From contig NC_088708.1 in assembly GCF_963576615.1 (NCBI RefSeq), positions 6,014,001 through 6,078,000 on the forward strand: 64,000 bases of DNA, written 5' to 3'. Positions 38,401-49,785 of the stretch are shown in pieces. Within the stretch, counting starts at the first letter, position 1, and the number at the start of each line of letters is the position of its first letter. Source of the DNA: Watersipora subatra (lineage: Eukaryota; Bryozoa; Gymnolaemata; Cheilostomatida; Watersiporidae). The translations under genes and the position numbers were made by a program. The notes beneath the pieces are model-generated. The model did not search any database. It saw only the letters and a list, made by a program, of their open reading frames with translations, and was not told the DNA's origin.

Positions 38401-41400
38401 AAAGAAAGGTGTGTTAATTTGTTTTGTAAAGTAACTGCCATTTCTAGTAATGACAAGCCAATTCTTCAAGTCCAAAGATAGCTACATTCTTTTAAATTAG
38501 CAAACTTAATGAATGTAATTAATTTGAAAAAGTGTGATAATGGAATAGCTAATACCACAGAATATAGGATATAGTCACAAATGTTATATTGTTACTACAA
38601 CAATTAAACTCAGGTACGAAAATATTTTTTATGTTACTTTTTATCTGATATTTAATATTGCATATTTAAAATTATTTTAGATAGGTAAAAATTTTGTCAT
38701 GTCTAAGAAAACCGTGTGTTTGTCTCATAGATTTTACAGGTTTACAGGATTTTACATCTCTTAAGATATTTTCTACATACGAATACAATTCATGCTAAAT
38801 GATAACAAGTTTTATTGTTTAACTCTGAGCAGAGTGAGTTAACTCTACAAGCTCGTAAATTTTAGGAAACACCACTACTAGTCACCTGTTTTAGGAAACA
38901 CCACTACTAGTCACCTGTTTTAGGAAACACCACTACTAGTCACCTGTTTTGTATAAACTTCTATTCATATTCTTCATTATGGCATCATCAGTGTGAGTAT
39001 TTTTGTCTGGCAGCGACACTTTCATCAGCTCATCATTTTTAGGAATCACCAGAGACTGGACTCTCAACTCAACCGTGGTCAATGAAGAGTTTAAGGTATA
39101 TTGTATAACATCATAACTAGATGTCAGCCATCTGCGTGCAGGTATTACCCATCCTATTCGTAATCTTCTCTCTCACCTCGGTCTTATTCAGGACATGTTT
39201 ACTTTTCTCGTTACTTTTTTTCCAAACAAACCGATTTCTGGTAAAATATGGTTTCTGATATCTTTTATTGCTGCTAACTATCACATTATGTCATACTACT
39301 GCTATTTGTTTCAGATTCTTACGTTGCCAAAACTTAACAAAATATTCACGTTTATTGAAGTTTTTGAATCTAAAGTTGGAATTTAGTAGCATAGTTCGTG
39401 TGGTTAATCTGTTACTCGGCAAGCTCACTAGCATTTGTTCAATGGACAATCTCTAATCTACAACATCGTTTATAGGATCAAAGAATTAGCTACATCATGG
39501 TGCATCCCAATGGCAGGCGGCTTCTGGTGCAAACTAAGGACAACACTATCAGGATGTTGGACCTACGCATGGAGACTGTCACTCAGCGATATATCGGCGC
39601 TCTCAATTTTAGAGAGATTGTACACAGTGACATCACTATCTGCGGCACTTTTGTCTTCAGTGGCAGCGAGGATGGCTGCGCCTACGTGTGGAACACCGAG
39701 ACAGGAGATCAGGTTTGAGGAGCAATTGAATTTTAGGTTTCTTAGGTTTTGTTAGAGTGCACACATGATGCTTCTCTACTATTTGATGAGAAGTTAAATA
39801 TTATGTGCTCTGCCAGTCAGTTACGTTTATAGATTATATAGCAACCATCTTTACAGGTGGCTGTCTACTCAGATCTGCATTATCCTCAGACAGTAAATGA
39901 TGTCAAGTTTCACCCTCTCGATCATATCGTGGCCTTCTGCTCAAGGGGAGACAACCAGAAAGTTCAAGTTTTCAAATATGACTTCAATTGGATTGGGAAA
40001 GAAAACCAAAGCAAGTACACTCTGGTCAGTCAGTCCCATCTCACGGCTGGAAGGAATTCTGCGTATGTAACACCTATATTTATATCAGTGGAGTTACGGG
40101 GGTTGAGTTGGGTGGGTTGGGTGTCTCTAGCTGAAGTTACATCACAAAATATCTTCTTAGTAGTAAACTTTTAAGCTTTAAGAAATCATATTGCTGGGTT
40201 TTTTGTACCAAGCTTCAAATTCAAAGTATGCAAATTCTTTTTACAAAAGTTCAAAAAACTTAAACTCGACCACTGAATGATAAATATTGTAAGCTTATGA
40301 TAGACGCATTTTTAAACTTACAGAAACTGCTTGTAGGGTTGATAGGAATACCATAATTATTAGGTTTTTAGCATAATAGTAATTGTGAATTATCTGCTGA
40401 GATGACGACTCCTTCTTCATTATCTGCTAAGTGTATTATGTTGGTTGATATTTTACTGTCTTGTTGGTCTAATTGTTATAGCCAATTAGATGGTAGGGTG
40501 CCTCGTAAGTGGACTCCAGTCTCTCTACAAAGAGTTTGACAATGATCTTCCATTTTAATAATAATCATTGGGGTTGAAATGTCATCAAAATGTCATTGTT
40601 CCCTTTGCGCCTCATTTATATCTTGTAGTGAGTTCAACTCATTTACGCTGTCAGTGTATATTATCAGAAATCGATGCCTACATTCTGTTCCTAAAAGGCT
40701 CTGCTGAATCCTTTGTGCTGTAGGTTCACTATCTTCATGAAATCCCAACTTTTTAATAAAATGAAAAGCATGAGTGCTTTTCCTACTAAATAACCAAAAT
40801 CAAAGATGGCTAGTGGAATTGGAATGCCGACAAACATTGCACTTTATAACAATGTTAATAGTAACAAAACTTATATGTCTATGCCTTGTGTATTACATCG
40901 TTATTGCAATCTAGTAGGTATCTGGTGGTCTGTTGTGGTCAATCGGCAACAAGTTATTGTTAATCTTTTGTAATTTAAGTAAATTTGATACTGATGAGCA
41001 TTCTAATCTTTCAAATCCAGCACCTTGCTATTCGTGACAAGAAGATATGCACTGTATTGGCTATGGTTCCCTTCAAGTTTCCATTGTTTCAGCTCACTCC
41101 CCGCATGACCTTGAAACTTTAACAATTCTTATAGAGTTTTTGATGAATTTATTCATCGAAAATCTGTGGGCGATCGAATCACAGAATATCTCGATGACGA
41201 ACTTAATGACTACCTAAGCAAATCTCCTCCTAAGGTCTCCAACTTTCCTGCCAGAATGCGTCAATCACTTGTATTAACCAAATATCACCACAGGCAAAAT
41301 GCGCTTCCTTTTAGAGCTTATTATGGTTGTTCGTTGTTGTGTTCTCTTGTTCATGATTTTGAGTTACGGCTTTTGTTTTACGCGAATGATGTGAAGTATG

Positions 41401-44400
41401 CCAGACAACAAGCCGGTGCAGTTTACACAAAAATATTTAACAGTAGCTTGTATTGATTAACTGTATTTTATTTGTTCCTTTGTTGGTTTTAGTCTTCCAT
41501 CTGACGATGAAATGACTGTTCAAAAAGAAGAAAAATCCTTACAGATTGATGCCAAGAAGAATAGAGCTATGAAGAAATTGGAGTCTGTCATGGTAAATGT
41601 CATTTTAGAATTGATTCATACAATCTGTTTACATTTGTCTGTAATAAGAGGAGGTAACAAGTGAAATGTTCTGCACATCATACGAATAGGATTGTGTTGG
41701 TGCTTATTTAATGACTTTACATGTTAAACTCATTTTATCCCAGAGCATGAAAATTTACTTGATGGTCAAACTGATGGTTAACATCACAGTCTTGTTAACT
41801 GTTATCAAACATAGGTGGTTAACATTGTAGTCTTGTTAACTGTCATCAAACATAGGTGGTTAACATTGTAGTATTATTGCTTGTCATCAAACATAAGTGG
41901 TTAACCTTGGAGTCTTCTTGCCTGTCATCAAACATACATGGTTGGTACTGGAGTCTCACTAAATTACATAACCAAAATGGCCACTTATGACCTGATATTA
42001 TTTAGAAACATCAATGCATGCTGTACGTACTGTTATCAACAATGTTTTTTTGTCACCTAGGTAGTAGATTTGGCAGAGGAGCAATGTAAGGTGGGATGCT
42101 CTTCCAGCCACATTCATAAACCTTTTTTGACAATTGAACTCTGGTCTCTTGTTCACAAGTTAGGTGTTTCAGGCCACTAGGCTACAACTGCTTGTAAACA
42201 ATGCTGTCTGGCCGTATTAAAAGCGCATACTTCTGTTATATTCATAGGTGGACACAGAAAAGGTAAATTGACAGATGTCTGTTTCTGGCTAGAGTAGGAT
42301 GTAGCATGCATGTTTAACTTCATTGACTGGCATGCCCTCTATCACTGTAAAACCACTGTGTGCAGAGCTACTGTTAGAGCAAGACATGTCGGCCAGAGTT
42401 TATTACTTGTTGCGTGTGCTATTAACACTACTTGAGCAATGTTAGGAAGGGCCTGTCTTACCCCTAACCTTGCATGTGTTTGGTTGTATCTGAATAATGA
42501 ATCTGAAAAACTGTTTCTCACAACTTTGTGGAGTTCACTAGTACACTACTAGATATTTATTATGTAATTTGACATATGTGCTCCAGAGTATCAGCGACTT
42601 CTAAACTATTTAGGTCTCACATTTCATGTATATTGTGTTTTTCTTATAGCCCGCCAAATATACTGGCTGAAACTTGGCCACTCCTAGCACCTGCTGATGA
42701 ATGTCAGCAGTGTCCATAATCATCAACAGAGTCCAAGTTTAATGTGCAGACAAATTTTTCAAAATTGTTTCCACTTCAAACAGCTCATATTGTTATGGCA
42801 AACGGAGTGTGTCTGTATCTCTCTGTTACACCTGCAGGCATTCTCAAGGGGAGTGAACAAGCAGCAGCGTCAGCCGGATGCAGGTTTTCTCTCCACTTCT
42901 CCTCCTGGCACTGTAGATATGACAGAGACATGGGGTTCTACCTTTGATATGAGCTATGCGCAGCCAACGATGACCGTAAGCTACTCACTAAAGTATTTTA
43001 CTTTATCCTTTTTAGTGTTTTGGAGTTGTTCCATCAACATAATGATAAACCGTGTTTTTAATATGCTAGCTACAAGCTTCGCACAATTTTATATGAGTGT
43101 CACACCTACAGTATATTATATTTGTGTCACACCTGCTGGATATATTACCCTTCTAATGCTTGTTATATCCGAACTGTGTATGTTATCTATGTGTTATTGT
43201 GTAAATCCAAACTTCATTAAAGATATATTTCTCAGCAGCTGTCTGTTTTATGAACGAGCAACTTGCAGGGAAGAAATTGTCAAATTGTACCTATGCCAAC
43301 GCAGTTACATCTTCTACAAGAAAACCTGCGCAGTATTTTCTATTACGCCTAAACTTTCAACAAAGATTGATTTAAATACATGTATTACAATTAATAGATA
43401 TGCCTGAACAGGTGTTTCAAGGAAGTTGATTAAAGGTCATGCATCTCTTATACTACTATTGTTCTGTCAACATTTCAAGAACAGTAACAACTAAACCAGC
43501 TAAATAACATTATAATACGTTGAGTGAGAGCAGGTGGTTTTATTCTTAACAATATATAGCAACTAAAAGTAAAAAACCACAGTAATTTTTCAAACTATTT
43601 AGAAAGACCGCGGAACACAAAGATTTTGCGATAGGCAACTATCACGGTTTTATGACAACTATAGCTGTGTGTATAATATGTTCAGATGTAGCAGTTGTGA
43701 AACTGACTCATGATGTTTTGTTATACTTGTAGCTCCACTTATTTGCTGATTGCTAATCCCTTGATTTGTTTAATTTGACAAAATATAGTATTAGTAGAAC
43801 AACTCCGCACGCTAGTATATATTGTGTACTGTTTATGTACATTATATATCACCAAAATTTTAACTGTATATCGAATATTGTGTATGTAGACTATATATAT
43901 ATTACCTGTACATAGTAATTACTCACACAGTGTTACATTAGCAATACACTGTGTACTATATACTGGTAGGGCTTGGGGCCTACCATAATGTCACCTCATG
44001 CACCAAAGACTGGAGAGATTGAAGCCCGAAGGAGCCACCTCACCTCTCAGATGCAGTACATGAAGAAGGGTTCCTCACAAGGTTGGAGACCAGGCTTCAG
44101 TCATAGTGAGTCAGAATTTTGAAAATAACGAAATCTTTTTTTGTCTTGCAGTCTGCTTGACTCAGGCATCTTAAACAAGATGCACGATAGCTACAAATTG
44201 CATCTTATTATTTTCTACTAGCATAGCTTCCGTTGTCTATGTAGACTGCTGGAATGTAACTACATGTATATATCATCTGTATGCCTACCGCATGTGCCTT
44301 TCTATTGTGAATCCCTAAATAAAATTTTATTGCAAAATGATTTATGTACGCTTAGTTATAGTTCTTTTTTTCATATCCCATTTTGAAAAATGTTTTTGTT

Positions 44401-47400
44401 GGCTTAATACCCATTTGAAAGTACTCCTGCTAAAACTATAATATGAAAAAATAATGTAACAAAGTGAGCTGCAGTACAAGAAATAGCCAACTCCATATGG
44501 TGAACGTGCAATTTATTTATGTAGTACCATTAATAAATGTGAAATATTTATAAAACTATGAATTTTTAATTTATTCATTTTGTTAGAAGACCTTATTAGC
44601 TCAACTATTAACACATCGACATTGTTGATCCGTTACATTTATCTCTGATAAGCTCACTTACCATAAATGAGGGCATGTGTGTTGGAGTAACAACCTTGTT
44701 ATTGGAAAGTCTATTACACTCTGTCCATTTCAATCATTATATTCTGTTGTAGTGTATGTCGTTAACAAATAATTGCTGAACATCATAATTTTTTTAATAC
44801 AAAACCATAGTTTTCAGTAAAGAATACCAAAAATCGCAGAGTCCTTTGTCAATTTCGTGTATCACAATATAAAACCTCTTTTACTTGACTAAAGCATTTT
44901 TACCATTGCTTTTTCTGTACATCATGCCACTCTTTCGACTTCTATATAACTTTTCAATTATTTTCATTGCAGTTGGATCTAGAGGGGATTTGCCTCCTCC
45001 TATCAACATGACTATGGTGAGTTATTCAACACCTAATGACTCTTGGAAGTTGCTAAGTTAGGCTAAACATGCGGCTGTGGTTCAAAGCACATTTGTAATA
45101 TTTAGCATAATATAGGTTACATCAGTCAATACGAGCTGACGTTATAACTCTATTCGGTAGCCTAGGTAGCAATATTAGGGGAAAGACTAGTTATTCTCTG
45201 CTTTTCATTTGAACCCGCATCTCTATTGTAAGTTGCTTCTGTTGAGGTGTTAATGATTATGATTAATGCCTAGCTTCTCTATGTATCCCCAGACAAGCCA
45301 GGGCAATCAAGGAGGAGGTCTTACACTACAAGGCATTGATGACATCAAACCTAAAGGCGAGGTTAGTGCTGATCACTTTGTTCTCTTTTGCAAAAGAGAA
45401 ATATTTGTGTCGCTCTAGTAAATACTGACTGCCACAATGATGCACATTATTGGTTTTTATCATTGAAGGCTCAACACACTTGTTAGTAGTATTCAAATTA
45501 AACACGCATTTAAATAGTATTCTATTCTGCCCGCTATATCAAAACTTTTTATAGGTAGCTTAAAAATGGTTAACGATCAAGTCAATTCATGTTTCTACTA
45601 TATGGCTTGGCTCTTTTTGATGACTATCAAATCAAGGAAGACAATTGGAGCACATCTCCATACACAACACTTCGTGTATTTATATGAACATAGATACACT
45701 GTACATCACTTGACGTACAGCATGTTATCTCAGCAGTTTCAACATGACTAAACCTATCGTACTCTCAATTGATGAGACAATGGAGAGTTTAGCATAATTT
45801 TAGCATAATCCATCAAAATTTTAAATACGAAAATACTGGTACTTTTCAATAGTCGATACTGGCAAAAACCTAGAAATGAGATATCGAGATTAAATACATC
45901 AGTGAAGCGCACGAGGTACTTTGTTTGACCAAAGCAAAAGAGAATGTATAGGCAAATTCTACTCGAGAATGTCCATGTGAACATTTTTTTGGTTTTACAA
46001 TTTCTAGCGATTGCCCTTTGCAATAACTGGAAATTGAAGATTGAATTTGTGCCATTACAGTTGCACTGTAACGGCACATTTGAAATTGAAACGGCACGAT
46101 TGAAAATTACAAATAATTAAAAGTGAATAATGGATTTTGAAATAACGTTTTAAAAAATTCAAAACAACCGCAAATGGTAATATTAATTCATATTAAAATG
46201 AACATATTTAGCTTTAATCGCAATAAGGATGCTGTACATATAAGCTAAATATGATAACAGCATAGCCTTGTGGTTAGGTGCGTGTGTTTGTATACTTGCA
46301 TTTACAATCGTCACGAGTTTAATTCCTGCACAGCGGAATTTTTTCATTGCTAAGCTCTAATTGCTATAGGTGGACACAGCGACAATAGAAAATAATAGAT
46401 AAATTTTGAGATTTATATATAGATCTTTTGAAAAAATCTAATCTATAGCAGTAGGAGTTGTCCACCCCAAAGTGTCTTGAAGTTTGACAAAATTAACAGA
46501 AATGACCAAGTGTATGCGCCCAATTATTTTTCAGGTCGTGGCTCTGTATGACTACCTTGCACAGCGGTCAGATGAGTTGTCCTTTCACAAGGATGACATC
46601 ATCTTACTTCTATATGAGGACACTGAACACTGGTGGATGGGTGCACTGAAACACACCGGGGCACAGGGCTTCATCCCTTCAAATTATGTCGAGAGAATAG
46701 GTTAGTCTTAGTAATAAATGAATTTGGTACTAATTGGATCTATAGCGAGTTTTGTAGATTTTATAATATGGTGACAGACGTCGTCATTTGATGATCATAA
46801 AAATTCTTAAATAAGACAGATAGTTTGGTCGGATCTAAATTTGTCTAACAATGTAGGCTACTGTCATTCATTGGCCTAAAACCGATATGCTATATCCACT
46901 CCTGTTGACTTGTTTAAGTTAGTGCTTAACGTAAGTGTGATTAGAAAACTTGGTTCAATTTCTGGGGTGAAGATATGTTTGGAAAACAAAAACCATTAAA
47001 ATTTGATTAACATGATCACATTCCAAATGTAGTTTCATATCAAGCTTTTCAATGCAAGCTGACACACTCTGTGTTTATAATCAAAATTTATATGGAATTT
47101 GCTTAGAGAAAGGAAAAAAATTTTCTCAGCCTTTTATTTCAAATTTTTAAAATCTGTTTATATCAGTTTTACATTTGCAAGTTTTACAACAGTAGAGGTC
47201 AGTGAGGTAGTGGTCATTAAGTTATATCGCATACTTAAATCTAAGACTGCAGCTTGAAAATTAAGCAAATATTATTACTATATATTAGCCTCTTCTTGAT
47301 GTGTAAAGAACTCAGCAGCAGGTTCCTTGTTTGTGAGGCTTTGTCATGCTAATACATCTGCTAGAAACATCTATTAAAGAATATTTATAATAAACATTCC

Positions 47401-48571
47401 CAATGTTGTCAAATAAGTCATTATATTAAAAGAACATAGAGTCAAAGAAAAAGCTAAATACAAAGACACAAATGAATTTATCTATTGTTAATGTTGAGCT
47501 ATCAACATTTACTGTGAAACAATTACATGTAAAATATCATAAGCCTTTGATTTGCTATTTTCAAGCTGTTTTGGTGTAGGCTTTACCAAACACTATACCA
47601 TACAAACAATGTTAATATACATGCGTACATAAAGCATTGCTCATTGTAACTCCATTTGACTTTTCATAGCAGAACATTTAAATGTATTATCTGTAATCTG
47701 GATAATTGCTTCAAACACTGCTGCCAATATTTAGTTTGTTTGGCCATTGAGCGTTCCCGAATGCATTAATCTAACTGGCAATAAATAGGAACAGTTCAGA
47801 TTTATGAACTGCAAATAATTTATTCAGTGGGTTTTTCTATCCACGACTTATGGCCAAATATTACTAGTATGCCATGCGTGTTATTCATTAGCTGAATCCA
47901 TCTTGCAGATGGGATGCACCATGCTAGCAAATCGCCGGCTGCTTCTACTAGCAAGGTAAGAACTATCTAGGCTGCAGAGATGGCTGACATTCATTTCACT
48001 TGTTCCCACTGGCACTGTCTTATCAGTGTTTTATGCTTTCAAGATAACTGCAACTTATATAAAATGGATATTGGCCACATTAATTTATAAATACACAATT
48101 GCTTTTATTTTTGTACATGTTACACGGTTAACACAAAGCTATTCAGCCTGTGAGTGCTTCTTGTGGTAAAGCTTAGCATTTCTTGAGATTTGAACTCAAA
48201 TACTTGTAGAAACCCGATGTTCTTACTGCAAGTGCTAGTCACCTAAGAAGTTAGGTCAATGTTGATATGTTACCTGTTGCAGGGTCATACCGCTGTTATG
48301 CACAAGGGCGAGCTAAAAATCATCTCTGGTACAGAAAGTGATGCAAGCAGTGAAGATAACCTCTCTAGCACTGGGTAGGCAGCTATAGAGCTTTATGCTT
48401 TCAATATTTTCCACCTCCTAGTGATTCTCTAACTGTTATCTTTCATTTCTGGCTGATACACTAGAAAACTTTTGCAGGAAAAGGCGGCGAAAGCGCAGAG
48501 GTACAAAATCTCGAACTGGGGCAAAACATACAGAAGCTGGCTCGCTCGCCTTTGACCAGCTTCTGCAATAA
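26429..48571 (+). CDS. AHI1: Jouberin (AHI1), ciliary transition-zone WD40/SH3 protein, 27 exons
   Basis: Exons: 26429-26471, 27624-27698, 28044-28119, 29351-29414, 32411-32537, 32841-33019, 33164-33254, 33467-33653, 34612-34807, 35296-35400, 35655-35935, 36724-36858, 37265-37435, 38003-38163, 38262-38408, 39043-39095, 39476-39712, 39857-40062, 41493-41592, 42838-42975, 43970-44105, 44973-45016, 45293-45361, 46535-46700, 47909-47955, 48283-48374, 48478-48571 (TAA). All junctions are AG/GT and all phases agree, giving 1139 aa; human AHI1 is about 1196 aa. Order: Lys-rich N-terminus (to about 220), conserved pre-WD region with [17 protein letters not shown] and [10 protein letters not shown] (about 220-475), seven WD40 blades (about 500-845), linker, SH3 (about 1008-1062), basic C-terminus. 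Jouberin works at the basal body and transition zone in ciliogenesis and signalling; human loss causes Joubert syndrome. Exon 9's acceptor (34612 or 34618) is uncertain. No disabling change seen. Confidence 0.96.
29411..31293. repeat. 27-bp minisatellite filling AHI1 intron 4, about 70 copies
   Basis: Units of the form GCTGGTAGGTTGATAGGA plus GTGATATGG. The first unit starts at 29411 and includes the last four bases of exon 4 and its GTAAGT donor; it differs from the consensus at about 3 of 27 positions. The array is interrupted at 31293 by a hAT-like element and resumes for about 45 bp at 32276. A duplicated block of several units lies near 29820-30250, and another near 30720-31090. Open frames in both orientations are a consequence of the 27-bp period. 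Confidence 0.95.
31294..32275. mobile_element. 982-bp hAT-like non-autonomous element inserted in the 27-bp array
   Basis: Ends read TAGAGGTGGAACGAGGCACG and, on the opposite strand, TAGAGGTAGAACAAGACAGG (16 of 20 match). Flanking 8-mers AGGAGTGA (31286-31293) and GGGATTGA (32276-32283) agree at 6 of 8, compatible with an aged 8-bp target duplication. Subterminal TCTCG repeats occur at both ends. The core has only a 60-codon frame without recognisable transposase motifs. Confidence 0.75.
34435..34611. repeat. Degenerate AT-rich tandem repeat abutting AHI1 exon 9
   Basis: Imperfect copies of TATAGATGTTATAAATCTAT and GATTATGTATAGATAT fill the end of intron 8 up to a GA-repeat just before exon 9. 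The usual pyrimidine tract is absent, so the acceptor position has several AG choices. Confidence 0.7.
37515..37690 (+). mobile_element. tRNA-derived SINE in AHI1 intron 13
   Basis: An A-box-like GTTCAGTGGTTATAGCAT and a B-box-like GTGGTTCAAACCACAG have tRNA spacing and are followed by an unrelated body. The tail differs from the other SINE family in this window. Confidence 0.6.
38865..38950. repeat. 29-bp perfect triplication in AHI1 intron 15
   Basis: Three identical copies of a unit with TTTTAGGAAACACCACTACT followed by AGTCACCTG. Perfect identity suggests recent origin. Confidence 0.95.
41135..41395 (+). CDS. Candidate cassette exon of AHI1 (uncertain)
   Basis: Between exons 18 and 19 an open stretch begins after the acceptor TTCTTATAG and can end at the donor AA|GTATGC. 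It is 261 nt (87 codons) and both its phases match the flanking exons, so inclusion keeps the frame. It begins [11 protein letters not shown]; as I recall, human AHI1 has a similar IDEFVH stretch at the same place after the propeller. The second half ([17 protein letters not shown]) looks less like linker protein. Skipping also keeps the frame. Confidence 0.35.
41777..41945. repeat. About 42-bp tandem repeat, four degenerate copies, AHI1 intron 19
   Basis: Units contain GGTTAACATTGTAGTCTTGT and ATCAAACATA; the fourth is the most divergent. Confidence 0.85.
42065..42205 (-). mobile_element. tRNA-like SINE, minus strand, AHI1 intron 19
   Basis: On the minus strand GTAGCCTAGTGGCCTGAAA resembles an A box and CAGAGTTCAATTGTC a B box, at tRNA-like spacing. 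The 5' end has a tRNA-like head, but the body is degraded. Confidence 0.5.
43275..43600 (+). repeat. Dispersed repeat, copy 1 (AHI1 intron 20)
   Basis: About 325 bp matches 48830-49170 in inverted orientation, with roughly 80-85% identity by eye. The shared core includes CAACAAAGATTGATTTAAAT, AGATATGCCTGAACA and GTGGTTTTATTC. Both copies keep a short open segment ending in a K-ID-L-like sequence, but no family is recognised. Confidence 0.85.
46258..46425 (+). mobile_element. tRNA-derived SINE upstream of the AHI1 SH3 exon
   Basis: An A-box-like TAGCCTTGTGGTTAGGTGC and a B-box-like CGAGTTTAATTCC are followed by a tail with CTATAGGTGGACACAGCGAC and TTTGAGATTTATATAT. The tail is shared with copies at 7771 and 50405. 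The element ends about 110 bp before the exon. Confidence 0.7.
46535..46700 (+). other. AHI1 SH3 domain exon
   Basis: A single exon encodes a whole SH3 fold: [15 protein letters not shown] (RT loop with the ALYDY motif), the diagnostic WW pair in EHWWMG, and [11 protein letters not shown] (Pro-Ser-Asn-Tyr ligand-binding motif). The domain position near the C-terminus matches jouberin. Confidence 0.95.
48135..48262 (-). mobile_element. tRNA-like SINE, minus strand, AHI1 intron 25
   Basis: On the minus strand CTTAGGTGACTAGCACTTG (A box) and TTGAGTTCAAATCTC (B box) are about 45 bp apart, as in tRNAs. The remainder is not tRNA-like. It ends about 20 bp before an AHI1 exon. Confidence 0.55.
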
Positions 48572-48829
48572 TGCCTGCCACTCAACTTCCGTCGAATCAC
48601 TTGGATTCTCATTTGATACTTGAGTTTTTTATTCTTGTTTAGATTTGTTTAATATTATATAATGCCTTACATCGCTCTAGACTAAGATGTGTTTAATAAT
48701 TGCATTATTCTTCCATGAGAATTAGTGGAAAGACTTTCTCAATTTACTTAACTACATACCAGTAGTCATACAGTAATAGTTTTAATAGTTTTTATCCGTC
48801 CATCACAAAATTTTTATGTACCAAGTTTT

Positions 48830-49170
48830 TTTTAAATTGGAAAATTACTCTGGTGTTTTACCTGTAGTTGCTATATATTGTTAGGAATAAAACCACCTAC
48901 TCTCACTCAGCGTATTATAAGGTTATTTAGCTGGTTTAGCTGTTACTGTTCTTAAAATGTTGACACAACAATAGTAGTACAAGAGATGCAAGACCTTTAA
49001 TCAACTTCCTTGCAACACATGTTCAGGCATATCTATTAATTTTAATATTTAAATCAATCTTTGCTGAAAGGTCAGATATGACAGAAAACACTGCAAATTT
49101 CTTAGTCGCGAGTACATCCATGTTGGATTAGGTGGTTGAAACAGCTTGACAATTTTCTCATTCATATACG
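48830..49170 (-). repeat. Dispersed repeat, copy 2 (3' of AHI1)
   Basis: Inverted partner of 43275-43600. It begins about 260 bp after the AHI1 stop codon and contains the first downstream AATAAA on the plus strand. Confidence 0.85.
48886..48891 (+). terminator. Candidate AHI1 poly(A) signal
   Basis: AATAAA is the first canonical signal after the AHI1 stop at 48571, giving a 3' UTR of about 330 nt. It is located within the dispersed repeat copy. Confidence 0.5.
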
Positions 49171-49438
49171 GATAGCTGCTGTAAAATATAAGTTTTACTT
49201 TTAATCCTGTCATTGCATCTTGATAGTCATCTGAACATAAAAATGCCATAAATTGATCATGGCAATAAGAAATTTCTAGCTTTCAGAAAAAGTAAACAAT
49301 AGAATATTTGATGGTAAAGGTGTGGTAAAGGTGGCAAAGAGGTTTGTAGAACTGAAGCTAAATAGCTCACTTCGGTATTTTGCTGTAGAACAGTCATCAT
49401 TAGGATAAGAACATTTGTGCAAGTTCAAGTGACATAGG

Positions 49439-49785
49439 TATTGTGCAACCTGTGCAGTATTGTGCAACCTGTGCAGTATTGTGCAGTATTGTGCAACCTG
49501 TGCAGTATTGTGCAACCTGTGCAGTATTGTGCAACCTGTGCAGTATTGTGCAACCTGTGCAGTATTGTGCAACCTGTGCAGTATTGTGCAACCTGTGCAG
49601 TATTGTGCAACCTGTGCAGTATTGTGCAACCTGTGCAGTATTGTGCAACCTGTGCAGTATTGTGCAACCTGTGCAGTATTGTGCAACCTGTGCAGTATTG
49701 TGCAACCTGTGCAGTATTGTGCAACCTGTGCAGTATTGTGCAACCTGTGCAGTATTGTGCAACCTGTGCAGTATTGTGCAGTACT
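49439..49785. repeat. 19-bp minisatellite, about 18 copies
   Basis: Nearly perfect copies of ATTGTGCAACCTGTGCAGT; one truncated copy occurs near 49478 and another at the right end. The unit has no stop codon in most frames, so open frames appear in all directions. Confidence 0.97.

Larger units (their letters stand above)
36724..40062 (+). other. AHI1 WD40 propeller-encoding exons
   Basis: Seven blades can be read across exons 12-18. Typical endings are [48 protein letters not shown] and [10 protein letters not shown] dipeptides start blades 2 and 4 (LTGHYNN, LEGHDSY). A seven-bladed propeller is the protein-interaction core of jouberin. No stop codons or missing blade. Confidence 0.93.

Noticed and set aside
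42697-43407. 236-codon plus-strand frame
   Set aside because: It is AHI1 exon 20 (42838-42975) read through into its introns and the dispersed repeat.
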